From assembly GCA_947258615.1 (NCBI GenBank), contig CAMYIX010000045.1, positions 1 to 47,321 of the forward strand: 47,321 bases of DNA, in the 5' to 3' direction. Below the pieces are notes generated by a model. The model did no database searches. It worked only from the letters and a program-made list of their open reading frames with translations, and was not told the origin of the DNA. This document shows, one piece after another, positions 30,958 through 41,200 of this stretch. A program made the translations under genes and the position numbers. How positions within the stretch are numbered: the stretch's first letter is position 1; every line of letters starts with the position of its first letter. The DNA is from an uncultured Ectothiorhodospiraceae bacterium. GTDB lineage: Bacteria; Pseudomonadota; Gammaproteobacteria; UBA9214.

Positions 30958-32241
30958 ATGAGTGCAAATGTGGAATCCATGAACCTGGACCTGCCTGCCT
31001 ACATGCAGGAGCTGGGGCGGCGCGCACGCAGTGCGGCGCGGCACATCGCGCGCGCCGACACGGGCAGCAAGAATGCCGCACTGGTGGCCATTGCCGCTGC
31101 CATCGAGGCCGCGACCGATCACCTCAAGCGGGAGAACGCCACCGACCTGGCCGCCGGCCGCGAGCAGGGGCTGGATGCCGCCCTGATCGACCGCCTGGAG
31201 CTGAACGACGAGCGTATTGCGGCCATGGCCGAAGGCCTGCGCCAGATCGCGGCCCTGCCGGACCCGGTCGGCAGTATCTCGGACATGAACTACCGGCCCT
31301 CGGGCATCCAGGTGGGCCGCATGCGCGTGCCGCTGGGTGTCATCGGCATCATCTATGAATCACGCCCCAATGTGACCGCCGATGCCGCCGGCCTCTGCCT
31401 CAAGGCGGGCAACGCCGCGATCCTCCGCGGCGGCTCCGAGGCCATCCATTCCAACCAGGCAATTGCCGCCTGTATCCACGCGGGGCTGGCCAGTGCCGGT
31501 CTGCCCGCCGATGTGGTGCAGGTGATCGAGACCACCGACCGTGCTGCCGTGGGTGAACTGGTGCGCCTTGAGGGCTCGGTGGATGTCATCATTCCGCGCG
31601 GTGGCAAGGGCCTGATCGAACGTATCAGCAAGGAGTCCCGGGTGCCGGTGATCAAGCACCTGAACGGTGTCTGCCATACCTATATCGACGCCATGGCGGA
31701 CCTGGACAAGGCGGTGCGGGTGGCGGTCAACGCCAAGACCCAGCGTTACGGGACCTGCAACACCATGGAGACCCTGCTGGTCTCCGCCGAGATCGCCGGC
31801 GAGGTGCTGCCGGAACTGGCGGCACAATACGCACAGGCCGGTGTCGAGTTGCGCGGCTGCGAGGCCACGCGCCGAATACTGCCGGACATCGTGGCGGCCA
31901 CGGAGGCGGACTGGGAGGCCGAATACCTGGCGCCGATCCTGGCCGTGCGCATCGTGGACGATGTCGATGCAGCCATGGACCATATCGCGCGCTATGGCTC
32001 CAGTCACACCGACGTCATCATTACCGAGTCGCTGCCGCGCGCACAGCGCTTCCTGCGCGAAGTCGATTCGAGTTCGGTCATGGTGAATGCCTCAAGCCGC
32101 TTCGCCGATGGCTTCGAGTACGGGCTGGGTGCCGAGATCGGCATCAGTACCGACAAGCTGCATGCCCGCGGGCCGGTCGGCCTCGAGGGCCTGACGACCC
32201 TGAAGTACCTAGTCCTGGGTGACGGTCATATTCGCACCTGA
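30958..32241 (+). CDS. proA: Gamma-glutamyl phosphate reductase
   Basis: A 427-residue aldehyde-dehydrogenase-fold enzyme that reduces gamma-glutamyl phosphate to the semialdehyde in proline synthesis, using NADPH. Catalytic Cys267 is in [35 protein letters not shown] and [20 protein letters not shown] are family signatures. ATG 30958 is used; ATG 30979 in frame is also possible. It follows holA by 14 bases, an insertion common in Chromatiales-like genomes; proB is not in this window. Confidence 0.95.
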   Translation: MSANVESMNLDLPAYMQELGRRARSAARHIARADTGSKNAALVAIAAAIEAATDHLKRENATDLAAGREQGLDAALIDRLELNDERIAAMAEGLRQIAALPDPVGSISDMNYRPSGIQVGRMRVPLGVIGIIYESRPNVTADAAGLCLKAGNAAILRGGSEAIHSNQAIAACIHAGLASAGLPADVVQVIETTDRAAVGELVRLEGSVDVIIPRGGKGLIERISKESRVPVIKHLNGVCHTYIDAMADLDKAVRVAVNAKTQRYGTCNTMETLLVSAEIAGEVLPELAAQYAQAGVELRGCEATRRILPDIVAATEADWEAEYLAPILAVRIVDDVDAAMDHIARYGSSHTDVIITESLPRAQRFLREVDSSSVMVNASSRFADGFEYGLGAEIGISTDKLHARGPVGLEGLTTLKYLVLGDGHIRT

Positions 32242-32427
32242 AACCGATCACCGCCTGGCCCGTATTTTCATGGCGTTGCCTTTGCCGGGGCGCAGCAGGC
32301 CGGTATTTAGTCTGCGTTTCTTGTGTGTTTGCGGTAGACTTGTCCCGCAGACAGGCAAGGAATTACTCGCGCACATTGCTTAACACCGTATTATATCCCC
32401 GGGCCACGCGCCTCTCCTGACAGCTTC

Positions 32428-33063
32428 ATGATAGGCATCCTCGGCGGCACCTTCGACCCGGTCCATTTTGGTCACCTGCGCACCGCGCTCGATGTTTGCG
32501 AGGTGCTGGCGCTTGACGAGGTCCGCCTGGTTCCCTGTCACCTCCCGCCTCACCGGGGGCGACCCGTTGCCAGCTCAAGACTGCGGGCAGGTATGCTCGA
32601 GGCGGCGGTGGCGGCCTATCCGGCCTTTGTGGTCGACCAGCGCGAGCTCGGACGGGAAGGCCCGTCCTACAGCTTTGATACACTGACCTCCCTGCGTGTC
32701 GAACTGGGCGCCATGCCGATCTGTCTGCTAATCGGCATGGATGCCTTTCGCGGCCTGACGACCTGGCACCGCTGGCGCGAGCTGATCGACCTGTGCCACC
32801 TGGTCGTGATGACCCGTCCCGGTGCGGAGATCCCGGCGCAGGGCGAGCTGGCCGATTTCATCCGCCTGCACCGGGTTGCCGCTGCCGACGAACTGCGGCA
32901 ACTGTCCGCCGGTCGCCTGCTGTTTCAGCCGGTCACCCGGCTGGAGATCTCCGCAACGGATATTCGCAAGCGCCTTGCGGAGGGACGCAGTGCGGATTTC
33001 CTGATTCCGGAAGCCGTGTCCAGGATCATCAACAGCGAGGGCCTCTACCAGGGCAAACAATGA
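32428..33063 (+). CDS. nadD: Nicotinate-nucleotide adenylyltransferase
   Basis: A 211-residue nucleotidyltransferase that makes deamido-NAD from NaMN and ATP. GILGGTFDPVHFGHLR carries the GGTFDPxHxGH signature, LLIGMDAF and ISATDIRKRL (ISSTxIR-type) complete the active site. The 185-base gap after proA probably contains its promoter. The next gene starts three bases after its stop. Confidence 0.95.
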   Translation: MIGILGGTFDPVHFGHLRTALDVCEVLALDEVRLVPCHLPPHRGRPVASSRLRAGMLEAAVAAYPAFVVDQRELGREGPSYSFDTLTSLRVELGAMPICLLIGMDAFRGLTTWHRWRELIDLCHLVVMTRPGAEIPAQGELADFIRLHRVAAADELRQLSAGRLLFQPVTRLEISATDIRKRLAEGRSADFLIPEAVSRIINSEGLYQGKQ

Positions 33064-33066
33064 ACC

Positions 33067-33453
33067 GTGAAGACTGATAAGCACAAGCGAACAAGTGATC
33101 AAGCGGGGCTGCAGGGTGCCGGGTTGCTGAACCTGGTTTTGGAAGCGCTGGAGGATATCAAGGGCGTTGACATCAAGGTAATCGATGTCAGCGAACTCAC
33201 ATCGATTACCGACAGGATGGTGGTTGCCAGCGGCACCTCGACACGTCATGTGAAGGCGCTGGCGGACAATGTGGTGCTAAAGGCCAAGCAGGCCGGCAAC
33301 CCGGCGCTGGGCGTGGAAGGCGAGCAGGCGGCCGAGTGGATACTGATAGACCTGGGTGACGTGGTCGTCCACGTGATGATGCCCGCGGTCAGGGAGTTCT
33401 ACGCACTGGAGAAACTCTGGTCTGTCGGCAGCCGCGTCGGGGAGGCCACCTGA
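33067..33453 (+). CDS. rsfS: Ribosome silencing factor RsfS
   Basis: A 128-residue protein that binds ribosomal protein L14 and blocks subunit joining in starved cells. The core motifs ALEDIKGVDIKVIDVSELT, DRMVVASGTSTRHVKALAD and WILIDLGDVVVHVMMPAVRE are intact. The GTG start directly follows the nadD stop, which indicates coupling. The order nadD-rsfS-rlmH is conserved. Confidence 0.95.
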   Translation: MKTDKHKRTSDQAGLQGAGLLNLVLEALEDIKGVDIKVIDVSELTSITDRMVVASGTSTRHVKALADNVVLKAKQAGNPALGVEGEQAAEWILIDLGDVVVHVMMPAVREFYALEKLWSVGSRVGEAT

Positions 33454-33517
33454 GCGGTGTGATCGCAACCCGGCCGGCCACTGCACCCTGCCGCAATACC
33501 CGGCCGCGAGTGCGCCG

Positions 33518-33988
33518 ATGCAGATTCACCTGATTGCCGTCGGTACCCGGATGCCGGCATGGGTCAACGAGGGCTACCGGGAATACGCCCGGCGCCTGCC
33601 GCACGAATGCAGCCTGCGGCTGGTCGAGGTCCCGCCCTGCAAGCGCCGCAAGACGCTGTCCACCGAGCGCATCCGCGAGGAAGAGGGGCGTCAGTTGCTG
33701 GCCGCCATTCCCGAGCAGGCCCTGGTCGTCGCCATGGACGTCAGCGGCAAGGCCTGGAGCACGCAGGTGCTGGCTGAGCGTGTGCAGGTCTGGATGCAGG
33801 ACGGCCGTGATGTGGTGCTGCTGGTGGGCGGTGCCGATGGCCTGTCGGCGGCCTGCCTGGAACGGGCGGATCTGCGCTGGTCACTGTCTGCACACACCCT
33901 GCCGCATGCGCTGGTGCGGGTGGTGATTGCCGAACAGGTCTACCGGGCCTGGAGCCTGCTCAGCGGCCATCCCTACCACCGTGCCTGA
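33518..33988 (+). CDS. rlmH: 23S rRNA pseudouridine(1915)-N3-methyltransferase
   Basis: A 156-residue SPOUT methyltransferase that methylates pseudouridine 1915 in helix 69 of 23S rRNA on assembled ribosomes. LLVGGADGL forms the SAM-binding knot and the C-terminus ends in HPYHRA, the invariant family tail. The expected downstream mrdA-rodA genes are not present; the repeat element and maf follow instead. Confidence 0.96.
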   Translation: MQIHLIAVGTRMPAWVNEGYREYARRLPHECSLRLVEVPPCKRRKTLSTERIREEEGRQLLAAIPEQALVVAMDVSGKAWSTQVLAERVQVWMQDGRDVVLLVGGADGLSAACLERADLRWSLSAHTLPHALVRVVIAEQVYRAWSLLSGHPYHRA

Positions 33989-34045
33989 ATCCTGCTCCGG
34001 CCCATGTTTAAATAAACTATCTATTCAATCTGTTACAAGTTATTG

Positions 34046-34183
34046 TTAAGAAACCTTTGATTAACCTGTCAGTGCGAGGAACGAAGTAAGGAAGCAATCT
34101 CTAACCGATTGATTCCTTACCAGGAGATTGCCACGCTTCGCTCGCAATGACGCGGTTGTTTGAATTAATCAGAGGTTCCTTAA
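34046..34183. repeat. MITE-like element B, 138 bp, with 19-bp terminal inverted repeats
   Basis: TTAAGAAACCTTTGATTAA (34046-34064) and inverted TTAAGGAACCTCTGATTAA (34165-34183) match at 17 of 19 positions. The interior holds a second inverted pair of a widespread type (GTGCGAGG...GAAGCAATCTC against GAGATTGCCACGCTTCGC). No coding capacity. It ends 11 bases before the maf start codon. Confidence 0.7.
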
Positions 34184-34194
34184 TATGAATTCAT

Positions 34195-34779
34195 ATGAAC
34201 TCGCCGATTGATCTTTTCCTTGCCTCGTCCTCGCCACGGCGGCGTGAATTGCTGGCGCAGCTGGGCATCCGCTTCACCCGGTTGCCCATCGAGATCGACG
34301 AGGCGCAACGACCCGGTGAGGTTGCCGCCGACTACGTCTGCCGCGTTGCCCTGGACAAGGCGCGGGCCGGGTGGGCCTCCCTGAAGGACGCCAGCGCGCG
34401 GCCGGTGCTGGGTGCGGATACCGCAGTTATCGCCGCTGGCGAAATCATGGGTAAGCCGCGGGACCGGGCCCACGGCCTGGAAATGCTGCAGCGCCTGTCC
34501 GGCAGAAGCCACCAGGTCCTGAGTGCCGTTGCCCTGGTCGGTCGCCGCGAGGGGGTCCGAATCAGCAGCAGCTCCGTGACATTCCGCACCCTGAGTGCGG
34601 CTGACCGCGAGGCCTACTGGGCGACCGGCGAACCGCGTGACAAGGCCGGCGGCTATGCCATCCAGGGGCTGGCGGCGATGTTCATCACCCGCCTCGAGGG
34701 CAGTTATTCCGGGGTGATGGGCCTCCCCTTGCACGAAACTGCGGAATTACTGCAGGAATTTGGTATCAATGTTCTGTAA
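34195..34779 (+). CDS. maf: Maf family nucleoside triphosphate pyrophosphatase (YhdE type)
   Basis: A 194-residue house-cleaning NTP pyrophosphatase. [16 protein letters not shown] is the family N-terminal signature, [18 protein letters not shown] the metal and base site, and [13 protein letters not shown] the conserved C-terminal motif. The motif pattern suits the dTTP/UTP-hydrolysing YhdE class. The leader is almost entirely element B, so its expression signals may come from the insertion. Confidence 0.93.
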   Translation: MNSPIDLFLASSSPRRRELLAQLGIRFTRLPIEIDEAQRPGEVAADYVCRVALDKARAGWASLKDASARPVLGADTAVIAAGEIMGKPRDRAHGLEMLQRLSGRSHQVLSAVALVGRREGVRISSSSVTFRTLSAADREAYWATGEPRDKAGGYAIQGLAAMFITRLEGSYSGVMGLPLHETAELLQEFGINVL

Positions 34780-34823
34780 GGTGTTGAACAGGACGGTTTG
34801 GTCAAGCGATTCGGGTGCATGGT

Positions 34824-36290
34824 GTGAGTGAAGAGATACTGATCAACGTTACCCCCCGGGAGACGCGTGTGGCACTGGTGGAGAATGGTGTGCTGCAGGA
34901 GATCTTCATCGAGCGCACGGCCCGCCGTGGCCTGGTGGGCAACATCTACAAGGGCCGGGTCTGCCGTGTCCTGCCCGGGATGCAGGCCGCGTTCGTGGAC
35001 ATCGGGCTGGAGCGCGCCGCCTTCCTGCACGCCTCGGACGTCGTGCCCAGGAGTCCGGAGTCCAACGGCAACGGGGCACCGGTCAGTGCCATCAATGAAC
35101 TGCTCAGAGAGGGCCAGGAGCTGACCGTGCAGGTGGTCAAGGACCCGCTGGGCACCAAGGGCGCGCGTCTGACCACGCAGATCACTATTCCGTCGCGTTA
35201 CCTGGTACTCGTGCCCAAGGTTGGCAATGTCGGGATCTCACAGAAGATAGAGGATGAAGCCGAGCGGATAAGGTTGCGCGATATCATCCAGTTGTACATC
35301 GCGGAACAGGATGTCGGTGGCTATATCGCGCGTACCGCGGCGGAGGGTGCAAGCCCGGAGGCCATACGCTCCGATATGATGTTCCTTAGGAAGCTGTGGG
35401 GATCAATCGAGGAGCGCGATGCCGTGACCCGTCCGGGTTCCGTGGTCTACGAGGACCTGCCACTCGGTGTCCGCGTTATGCGCGACCTGCTGGATGACCA
35501 GATAGAGAAGATCCGCATCGATTCGCGCGAGACGCACCAGCGCCTGGTTGAGTTTGCCGGGAGGTTCATGCCGGACCTGCAGGTACAGATTGAATACTAT
35601 CCCGGTGAAAGGCCCATCTTCGATCTCTATGCTATCGAAGACGAGATCCAGAAGGCGCTGGAACGCAAGGTGCAATTGAAATCCGGCGGTTACCTGATCA
35701 TTGACCAGACGGAGGCCATGACCACGGTCGATGTCAATACCGGGGGTTACGTCGGTCATCGCAATCTCGAGGAGACCATCTTCAAGACGAACCTGGAGGC
35801 GGCACAGGCCATCGCCCGCCAGCTGCGGTTGCGCAACCTGGGCGGAATCATCATCGTCGATTTCATCGATATGCAGCAGGATGAACACAAGCGCCAGGTG
35901 CTGCGCGCCTTCGAGAAGTGCCTGGACAAGGATCATTCCAAGACCCATATCACCGAGGTATCCACCCTCGGGCTGGTGGAGATGACGCGCAAGCGGATCC
36001 GCGAGAGCCTGGAGCATGTCCTGTGCGAGGAATGCCCCACCTGTGGCGGCCGGGCGTCGCTGAAAACACCGGAAACCGTCTGCTATGAAATCTTCCGTGA
36101 AATCCTGCGGGAGGCGCGCCAGTTCGATGCGCAGCAGTTGCTGGTACTGGCATCCCAGGAGGTCGTGGACCTGCTGCTGGACGAAGAGTCCGACAGCCTG
36201 GCGGAACTGGAGGCCTTCATAGGCAAACCGATCAAGTACCAGGTGGAGTCCCTCTATACACAGGAACAGTATGATGTTGTTCCCATGTAG
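34824..36290 (+). CDS. rng: Ribonuclease G
   Basis: A 488-residue endoribonuclease of the RNase E/G family that acts in 16S rRNA 5' maturation and mRNA decay. The N-terminus SEEILINVTPRETRVALVENG is typical. An S1 RNA-binding domain lies at about 38-125, catalytic aspartates in TTVDVNTGGY and IIIVDFIDM, and the zinc-link CxxC is C404-P-T-C407. GTG 34824 gives the standard length; GTG 34815 is an alternative. The order maf-rng-yhdP is conserved. Confidence 0.95.
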   Translation: MSEEILINVTPRETRVALVENGVLQEIFIERTARRGLVGNIYKGRVCRVLPGMQAAFVDIGLERAAFLHASDVVPRSPESNGNGAPVSAINELLREGQELTVQVVKDPLGTKGARLTTQITIPSRYLVLVPKVGNVGISQKIEDEAERIRLRDIIQLYIAEQDVGGYIARTAAEGASPEAIRSDMMFLRKLWGSIEERDAVTRPGSVVYEDLPLGVRVMRDLLDDQIEKIRIDSRETHQRLVEFAGRFMPDLQVQIEYYPGERPIFDLYAIEDEIQKALERKVQLKSGGYLIIDQTEAMTTVDVNTGGYVGHRNLEETIFKTNLEAAQAIARQLRLRNLGGIIIVDFIDMQQDEHKRQVLRAFEKCLDKDHSKTHITEVSTLGLVEMTRKRIRESLEHVLCEECPTCGGRASLKTPETVCYEIFREILREARQFDAQQLLVLASQEVVDLLLDEESDSLAELEAFIGKPIKYQVESLYTQEQYDVVPM

Positions 36291-36363
36291 CCCCTGACCC
36301 CATGGGTGCCTCCCGCCTTGCCGGTCTGTTAACCCTGGCGCTCACCGGACGTTAGTCTTTAGC

Positions 36364-39300
36364 ATGCTGGCCCGTAGTCTCAGTGCCCTCTGGCTGTCGT
36401 CCGCCTTCATGTTGTTCATCCTGGCGCTCGCGCTGACGGCCGCACGCCTGTGGGTGCCCACGCTGGGCGAGTATCGCAATGACATAGAGGAACTGGCCGG
36501 CGAACTGCTGGGCAGGCCGGTCAGTATCGGACGCATGGATGCGACCTGGCGCGGCCTGGGACCGGTGGTCAAGCTCAGGGACGTGGTCATCTCGAACCCG
36601 GAGCAGCCGCGCCAGCGGCTTGCCATTGACGAGATCTGGCTGGGTCTGGATATCTGGAAATATGCCTATGAGCGGACACTGAAGCTCAAGGGTGTGGATG
36701 TCATCGGTGCCGAAATCACGGTCATCCGTGATGAGACCGGCCGGATCTACATCGACAGACTCAGGGGGGGAGAGGGGGACGTGCTGCCGGCGCTGGAGGG
36801 GATGCTGGAGACGCAGCGCCTCGCCATTCACGATTCGGTGATTACCGTACACGACCGGCTCAACGGACGTCAGCCGGCACGCTTCTCCGACGTCACCTTG
36901 CGGCTGGAAAACACCGGTGACCGGCATGACCTGATCGGTTACGCCATGTTGCCCGGGCACCTGGGCTACCGTGTCGATGTCCAGGGCGTATTCAGGGGAA
37001 CGGCGGGTGCGATCGACGAGTGGAGCGGCCGCCTGTATATGAAAGGACAGTCGCTGGCCCTGAGCGACGAGAACCTGGCCCCGATCATTTCCGACGTGGA
37101 TCTCCAGGGTGTCGCCGATGTCCGCTGCTGGATTGATGTGGAATTGGCCGATTTGCAGTCCATCCGGGGTGAGATCGACATCAGTGACCTGCGCGTGCAA
37201 CGCACGGCAGCGGGCGGGGCAATGGATTATGCCGTTGACCGGTTCAGCGGGGTGTTTGGCTGGCGTGACAGCAGCAGCGGCTGGCAGTTTACGGCGCAAC
37301 GGTTGAGTGTCGAGCAGGATGTCGATTCGGAGGCCAGGGAGCAATCGCTGTACTCGCTGGCCGGGCGTACGTTTGACGGCGAGCGTTATATTGCAGGTGA
37401 ATTCGCCCACCTCTACCTGCAGGATGTGCAGTCCTTTCTACGCATCATTCCCGGTCTGGAAGACAAACGCTGGCAGCAGATCGCCAATTTCACCGCCGAG
37501 GGTACCGTCCGGAAACTTTCTGTCAGTTTCAAGAGTGCAGGTGACGTCATCAGCGTGCTTGGCTTTCATAGCGATTTTGACGAACTCGGTTTCCAAAGCA
37601 CCACCACCGGAGCGGCCATCTACGGCCTCCAGGGCAGCATCACCGGGACATCCGCTGCGGGTGCGCTCTGGCTGCAAAGCGGGGAGGTCGATTTGCAGGC
37701 CGAAACGTTGTTCCGCGATACCCTGCGTTTCGACACCCTGGCCGGTGAGGTTGCCTGGCGCTATGACAATGACCGGCTGATCATCAGCGCCAAGTCGCTG
37801 GACCTCGACAATGCCAGCCTGGAGCTCCGGGCCTCTCTCGGGCTGGAGTTGCCGCTGTCACAGTCAGATTCTTCCACCTTGATAGACATGCAACTCGATG
37901 TGGAGCGCGGCGACCTGGCGGCGGTCAGTCAGTATCTGCCCGTCCGCATCATGTCACCGAAGGCAGTCGCCTGGCTGGACCGGAGTCTGGTCAGTGGCGA
38001 GATCAGGGGAGGGCGGTTCGTCCTGCAGGGTCCGCTCGACCGGCTGCCCTTCGATAACGGCACTGGTCAGCTGGTTGCCAGCCTGCCGGTCAGCAATGCC
38101 GTACTCGACTACCACAAGGACTGGACACGTATCGAGCAGCTCGATGCTGAGGTTGCCTTCAACGGCCGCACCATGGCTATCCATGGCAAGCAGGGAAAAA
38201 TCAGCTCGGCCTCGCTGTCCGGCGTGAATGCAAGGATCCAGGACCTGGCAAAGCCGGAACTTGAGCTTGATGGCAGCGTGTACGGGGCGCTGCCCGTCTT
38301 GTTGGCGGAACTGGCCAGCAGTCCGCTGGGTGACAGCTTCGGGGGTTTCGTTGATCGTACCAGCAGCAGTGGCAATGCGACCCTGCAACTCGATATCCAC
38401 CTCCCCCTGCACGGCAAGCGGCGGGTCGATGCACGGGGTGAGGTCCTGCTAAAAGGTAATGCCCTGGCGGTTAAGGAGGCAGACATCAGCCTGGATAACA
38501 TCAGGGGTAAGCTGGCATTTGATACACGCGGTATCAGTGGCCAGTCACTGCAGGCGAGCCTGTTCGATCAGCCGGTTACCGTGAATGTCTGGACCGATGG
38601 CGCACCGGCCGCGACCAATATCAGCCTGCGCGGTCCACTGGCACTGGTGGACCGCGTGCGCGAACACAACGTACAACTGGGAGCTTTCCTGTCGGGTCGC
38701 AGCGAATGGGAGGCGCTGTTGAGAATCGGGCGGGTGCAGCGGCGCAGTGAGAAACCGGTGATCGCACTGAAGATCGCTTCCACGCTCGAGGGAGTCGGCA
38801 TCGGACTGCCTGAACCCTTCGGAAAAACACCCCTGGAGGCGCGAACCTTTGCCATCAGTGTGGAGGACATGAACGACCCCGAACGGGTAGTGCGCTTCCG
38901 CTATGCGGATATTGCCAACGGGGTCTTCGCGTTGCAGCCGGCACAGCAGGGGCTGGCATGGGACAGGGGCAATCTCTCGATCGGTACCGAGAGGGCGGTG
39001 CTGCCTGATGGAGATGTGCTGTCCATCACGGGCCGCTTGCCGAGCCTTGCGTTATCCCGCTGGCAACCGGTATTCGCACGCTGGCAGTCCGGCAGCGGGC
39101 CGCCGCTGAAGACCGATATGCTGATCGAAGAGTTGCAGTTCGCCGGTCACCGTCTGCACGAGGTGCAGGTGCGGACGGTCAAGGCCGGTCTGGTCCAGGA
39201 GATCACGCTGACTGGCCCGGGAGCTGCCGGCAAGCTGCAGCTTGCCTATGAGGGCGGTGACATCAAGCGGGTCATCATGAACCTGGACCACCTGGTGGTT

Positions 39301-40215
39301 GAGAAGGCCGCGGCGCTAATCCCGACCGGTGAAGCTTCGATTACACCCGAGGTATTTCCGAACCTGCATGTGTCGGTGAAGGCCTTCACCTTTGCCGGTG
39401 TCGACCTGGGCGAGATCGACTTGCTGACCAGCCGGGAGGCGGGGAAGGTGCATGTGGACCGGCTGGTGATGGCATCGGATATCCTCGACCTGCGCATGCT
39501 GGGTGACTGGGAGCGGGTCGACGGCCGGCCCGTCTCGCGCTTCGATATCACCTACAGCGACGGCAAGCTGGACGCCCTGCTGGCGGCTTTCAACTACCAG
39601 GAGAATGTCTCCGGTGGCAGCTTGCACGGGTCGCTCAGGGCAAGCTGGCGCGGCAATCCCTGGGACTTTCTGCCGGAGCGGGCCAACGGCAAGCTCTACC
39701 TTTTGATAAAGGACGGGCAATTACTGGATGTCGACCCGGGGGCGGGGCGGGTACTCGGCCTGCTCAGCCTGCACACCCTGTCGCGCAGGCTGTTGCTCGA
39801 CTTCAGTGACCTGTTCAAAAAGGGCTTCGCGTTTGACCGGGTCGAGGGCAACTTCACCTTGACCGGCGGCGATGCCACTACCACTGACCTGACCATCGAG
39901 GGTCCCGCTGCCCGGGTCGAGATAGAGGGGCGCGTGGGGCTGGCTGCGAAGGACTATGATGAACGGGTCACCGTAATCCCGCGTGTCGGCTCCAGCCTCC
40001 CCCTGGCGGGGGCCATCGCGGGCGGGCCTGCCGTGGGTGCGGCGCTGCTGGTCGCGGACAAGTTGCTGGGCAAGGAGATCGAGGGGATGACGCGTTTCGC
40101 CCAAACCCGCTACAGCGTTACCGGTCCCTGGTCGGACCCGGTGTATACCAGGCTGGGAGGCCCGGCAAGGGAGACTGTCACCACTGAACCCGATGAACCC
40201 GAGGATATCGAGTAA
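36364..40215 (+). CDS. yhdP: YhdP family AsmA-like envelope protein
   Basis: A 1283-residue protein with one N-terminal membrane anchor (about 12-32) and a very long periplasmic beta-rich region. The N-terminal DUF3971 starts with IEELAGELLGRPVSIGRMDATWRGLGP, and the AsmA-like C-terminal part ends before the tail. YhdP, with TamB and YdbH, is thought to carry phospholipids to the outer membrane through a hydrophobic groove. Length matches Escherichia coli YhdP (about 1266). Located in the conserved rng-yhdP-nitrilase-tldD order. Confidence 0.93.
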   Translation: MLARSLSALWLSSAFMLFILALALTAARLWVPTLGEYRNDIEELAGELLGRPVSIGRMDATWRGLGPVVKLRDVVISNPEQPRQRLAIDEIWLGLDIWKYAYERTLKLKGVDVIGAEITVIRDETGRIYIDRLRGGEGDVLPALEGMLETQRLAIHDSVITVHDRLNGRQPARFSDVTLRLENTGDRHDLIGYAMLPGHLGYRVDVQGVFRGTAGAIDEWSGRLYMKGQSLALSDENLAPIISDVDLQGVADVRCWIDVELADLQSIRGEIDISDLRVQRTAAGGAMDYAVDRFSGVFGWRDSSSGWQFTAQRLSVEQDVDSEAREQSLYSLAGRTFDGERYIAGEFAHLYLQDVQSFLRIIPGLEDKRWQQIANFTAEGTVRKLSVSFKSAGDVISVLGFHSDFDELGFQSTTTGAAIYGLQGSITGTSAAGALWLQSGEVDLQAETLFRDTLRFDTLAGEVAWRYDNDRLIISAKSLDLDNASLELRASLGLELPLSQSDSSTLIDMQLDVERGDLAAVSQYLPVRIMSPKAVAWLDRSLVSGEIRGGRFVLQGPLDRLPFDNGTGQLVASLPVSNAVLDYHKDWTRIEQLDAEVAFNGRTMAIHGKQGKISSASLSGVNARIQDLAKPELELDGSVYGALPVLLAELASSPLGDSFGGFVDRTSSSGNATLQLDIHLPLHGKRRVDARGEVLLKGNALAVKEADISLDNIRGKLAFDTRGISGQSLQASLFDQPVTVNVWTDGAPAATNISLRGPLALVDRVREHNVQLGAFLSGRSEWEALLRIGRVQRRSEKPVIALKIASTLEGVGIGLPEPFGKTPLEARTFAISVEDMNDPERVVRFRYADIANGVFALQPAQQGLAWDRGNLSIGTERAVLPDGDVLSITGRLPSLALSRWQPVFARWQSGSGPPLKTDMLIEELQFAGHRLHEVQVRTVKAGLVQEITLTGPGAAGKLQLAYEGGDIKRVIMNLDHLVVEKAAALIPTGEASITPEVFPNLHVSVKAFTFAGVDLGEIDLLTSREAGKVHVDRLVMASDILDLRMLGDWERVDGRPVSRFDITYSDGKLDALLAAFNYQENVSGGSLHGSLRASWRGNPWDFLPERANGKLYLLIKDGQLLDVDPGAGRVLGLLSLHTLSRRLLLDFSDLFKKGFAFDRVEGNFTLTGGDATTTDLTIEGPAARVEIEGRVGLAAKDYDERVTVIPRVGSSLPLAGAIAGGPAVGAALLVADKLLGKEIEGMTRFAQTRYSVTGPWSDPVYTRLGGPARETVTTEPDEPEDIE

Positions 40216-40271
40216 GCGTCCCGTCCGGGCGGAGCAGGCCATGGCTGACAAGGGATCTGTGGTATTCTTTC

Positions 40272-40297
40272 AGTCGATCAATTGATTGGCTTTTTTT
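40272..40297 (+). terminator. Possible intrinsic terminator after yhdP
   Basis: AGTCGATC and GATTGGCT pair through eight positions including two or three G-U pairs, with loop AATT, followed by TTTTTTG. The stem is weak but the T-run is clear. Confidence 0.45.
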
Positions 40298-40360
40298 GTC
40301 TGCGGTAGGCCGCGTTTCAGGGGCGCGAAAAATAAACGTGTTGGCAGGATTGGTAAAGCG

Positions 40361-41179
40361 ATGACAGTAGTTGCATGTATTCAGATGGCCTCCGGGCCCA
40401 ACGTGGGGGCCAACCTGCTGGAGGCGGAGCGCCTGATTGAAGAGGCGGTCAGCCGCGAGGCGAAGCTGGTGGTGCTGCCTGAGAATTTCGCCATCATGGG
40501 GCAGTCGGAACGCGACAAGGTCGAGGTCCGGGAGCCGGAGGGTGATGGCCCGATCCAGGCCTTCCTGTCCGAGCAGGCGGCACGTCACGGCATCTGGCTG
40601 GTGGGAGGGACCGTCCCGCTGATGGCCGCAACCCTGGACAAGGTACGTGCGGCCTGCCTGGTCTACGACCACACGGGAAAACAGGTAGCCCGCTACGACA
40701 AGATCCACCTGTTCGACGTGGAACTGGTCGACAGCGACGAGCAGTACACGGAGTCCGAGACCATCGAACCCGCTGACGAGGTGGTGGTCATCGACAGTCC
40801 CTTTGGCCGCATGGGCATCGCAATCTGCTATGACCTGCGCTTCCCGGAACTGTTCCGGCAGCAGCTGACAGCGGGTATGGAAATCCTGGTCCTGCCCGCG
40901 GCCTTTACCGCCATCACCGGGCGGGCACACTGGGAGGTCCTGGTCAGGGCGCGCGCCATCGAGAACCTCTGCTATGTGGTGGCCGCCGACCAGGGTGGCT
41001 ATCACCTCAACGGTCGCGAAACCCACGGGCACAGCATGATCGTCGACCCCTGGGGCATTGTCCTGAACAGCCTGGCCCGCGGCCCGGGTGTGGTCTGCGC
41101 CAGCATCGACCTGAAGCGGCTGGAGAGCGCACGCCGCAACTTCCCCAGCATCGCGCACCGTCGCCTGCAGTGCCAGTAG
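40361..41179 (+). CDS. Nitrilase/omega-amidase family carbon-nitrogen hydrolase (Nit1-like)
   Basis: A 272-residue hydrolase with the full catalytic triad: E41 (LPENFAIMG), K114 (YDKIHLFDVELV) and C156 (GIAICYDLRFPELF). The ESE/ETI-type loop and YCYVVAADQGG-like region fit bacterial Nit proteins, several of which hydrolyse deaminated glutathione or omega-amides. ATG 40361 follows GGCAGGATT; the open frame upstream has no conserved sequence. It sits between yhdP and tldD, as in many gammaproteobacteria. Confidence 0.9.
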   Translation: MTVVACIQMASGPNVGANLLEAERLIEEAVSREAKLVVLPENFAIMGQSERDKVEVREPEGDGPIQAFLSEQAARHGIWLVGGTVPLMAATLDKVRAACLVYDHTGKQVARYDKIHLFDVELVDSDEQYTESETIEPADEVVVIDSPFGRMGIAICYDLRFPELFRQQLTAGMEILVLPAAFTAITGRAHWEVLVRARAIENLCYVVAADQGGYHLNGRETHGHSMIVDPWGIVLNSLARGPGVVCASIDLKRLESARRNFPSIAHRRLQCQ

Positions 41180-41200
41180 GCCTGTCGCTATGATCGCTCT

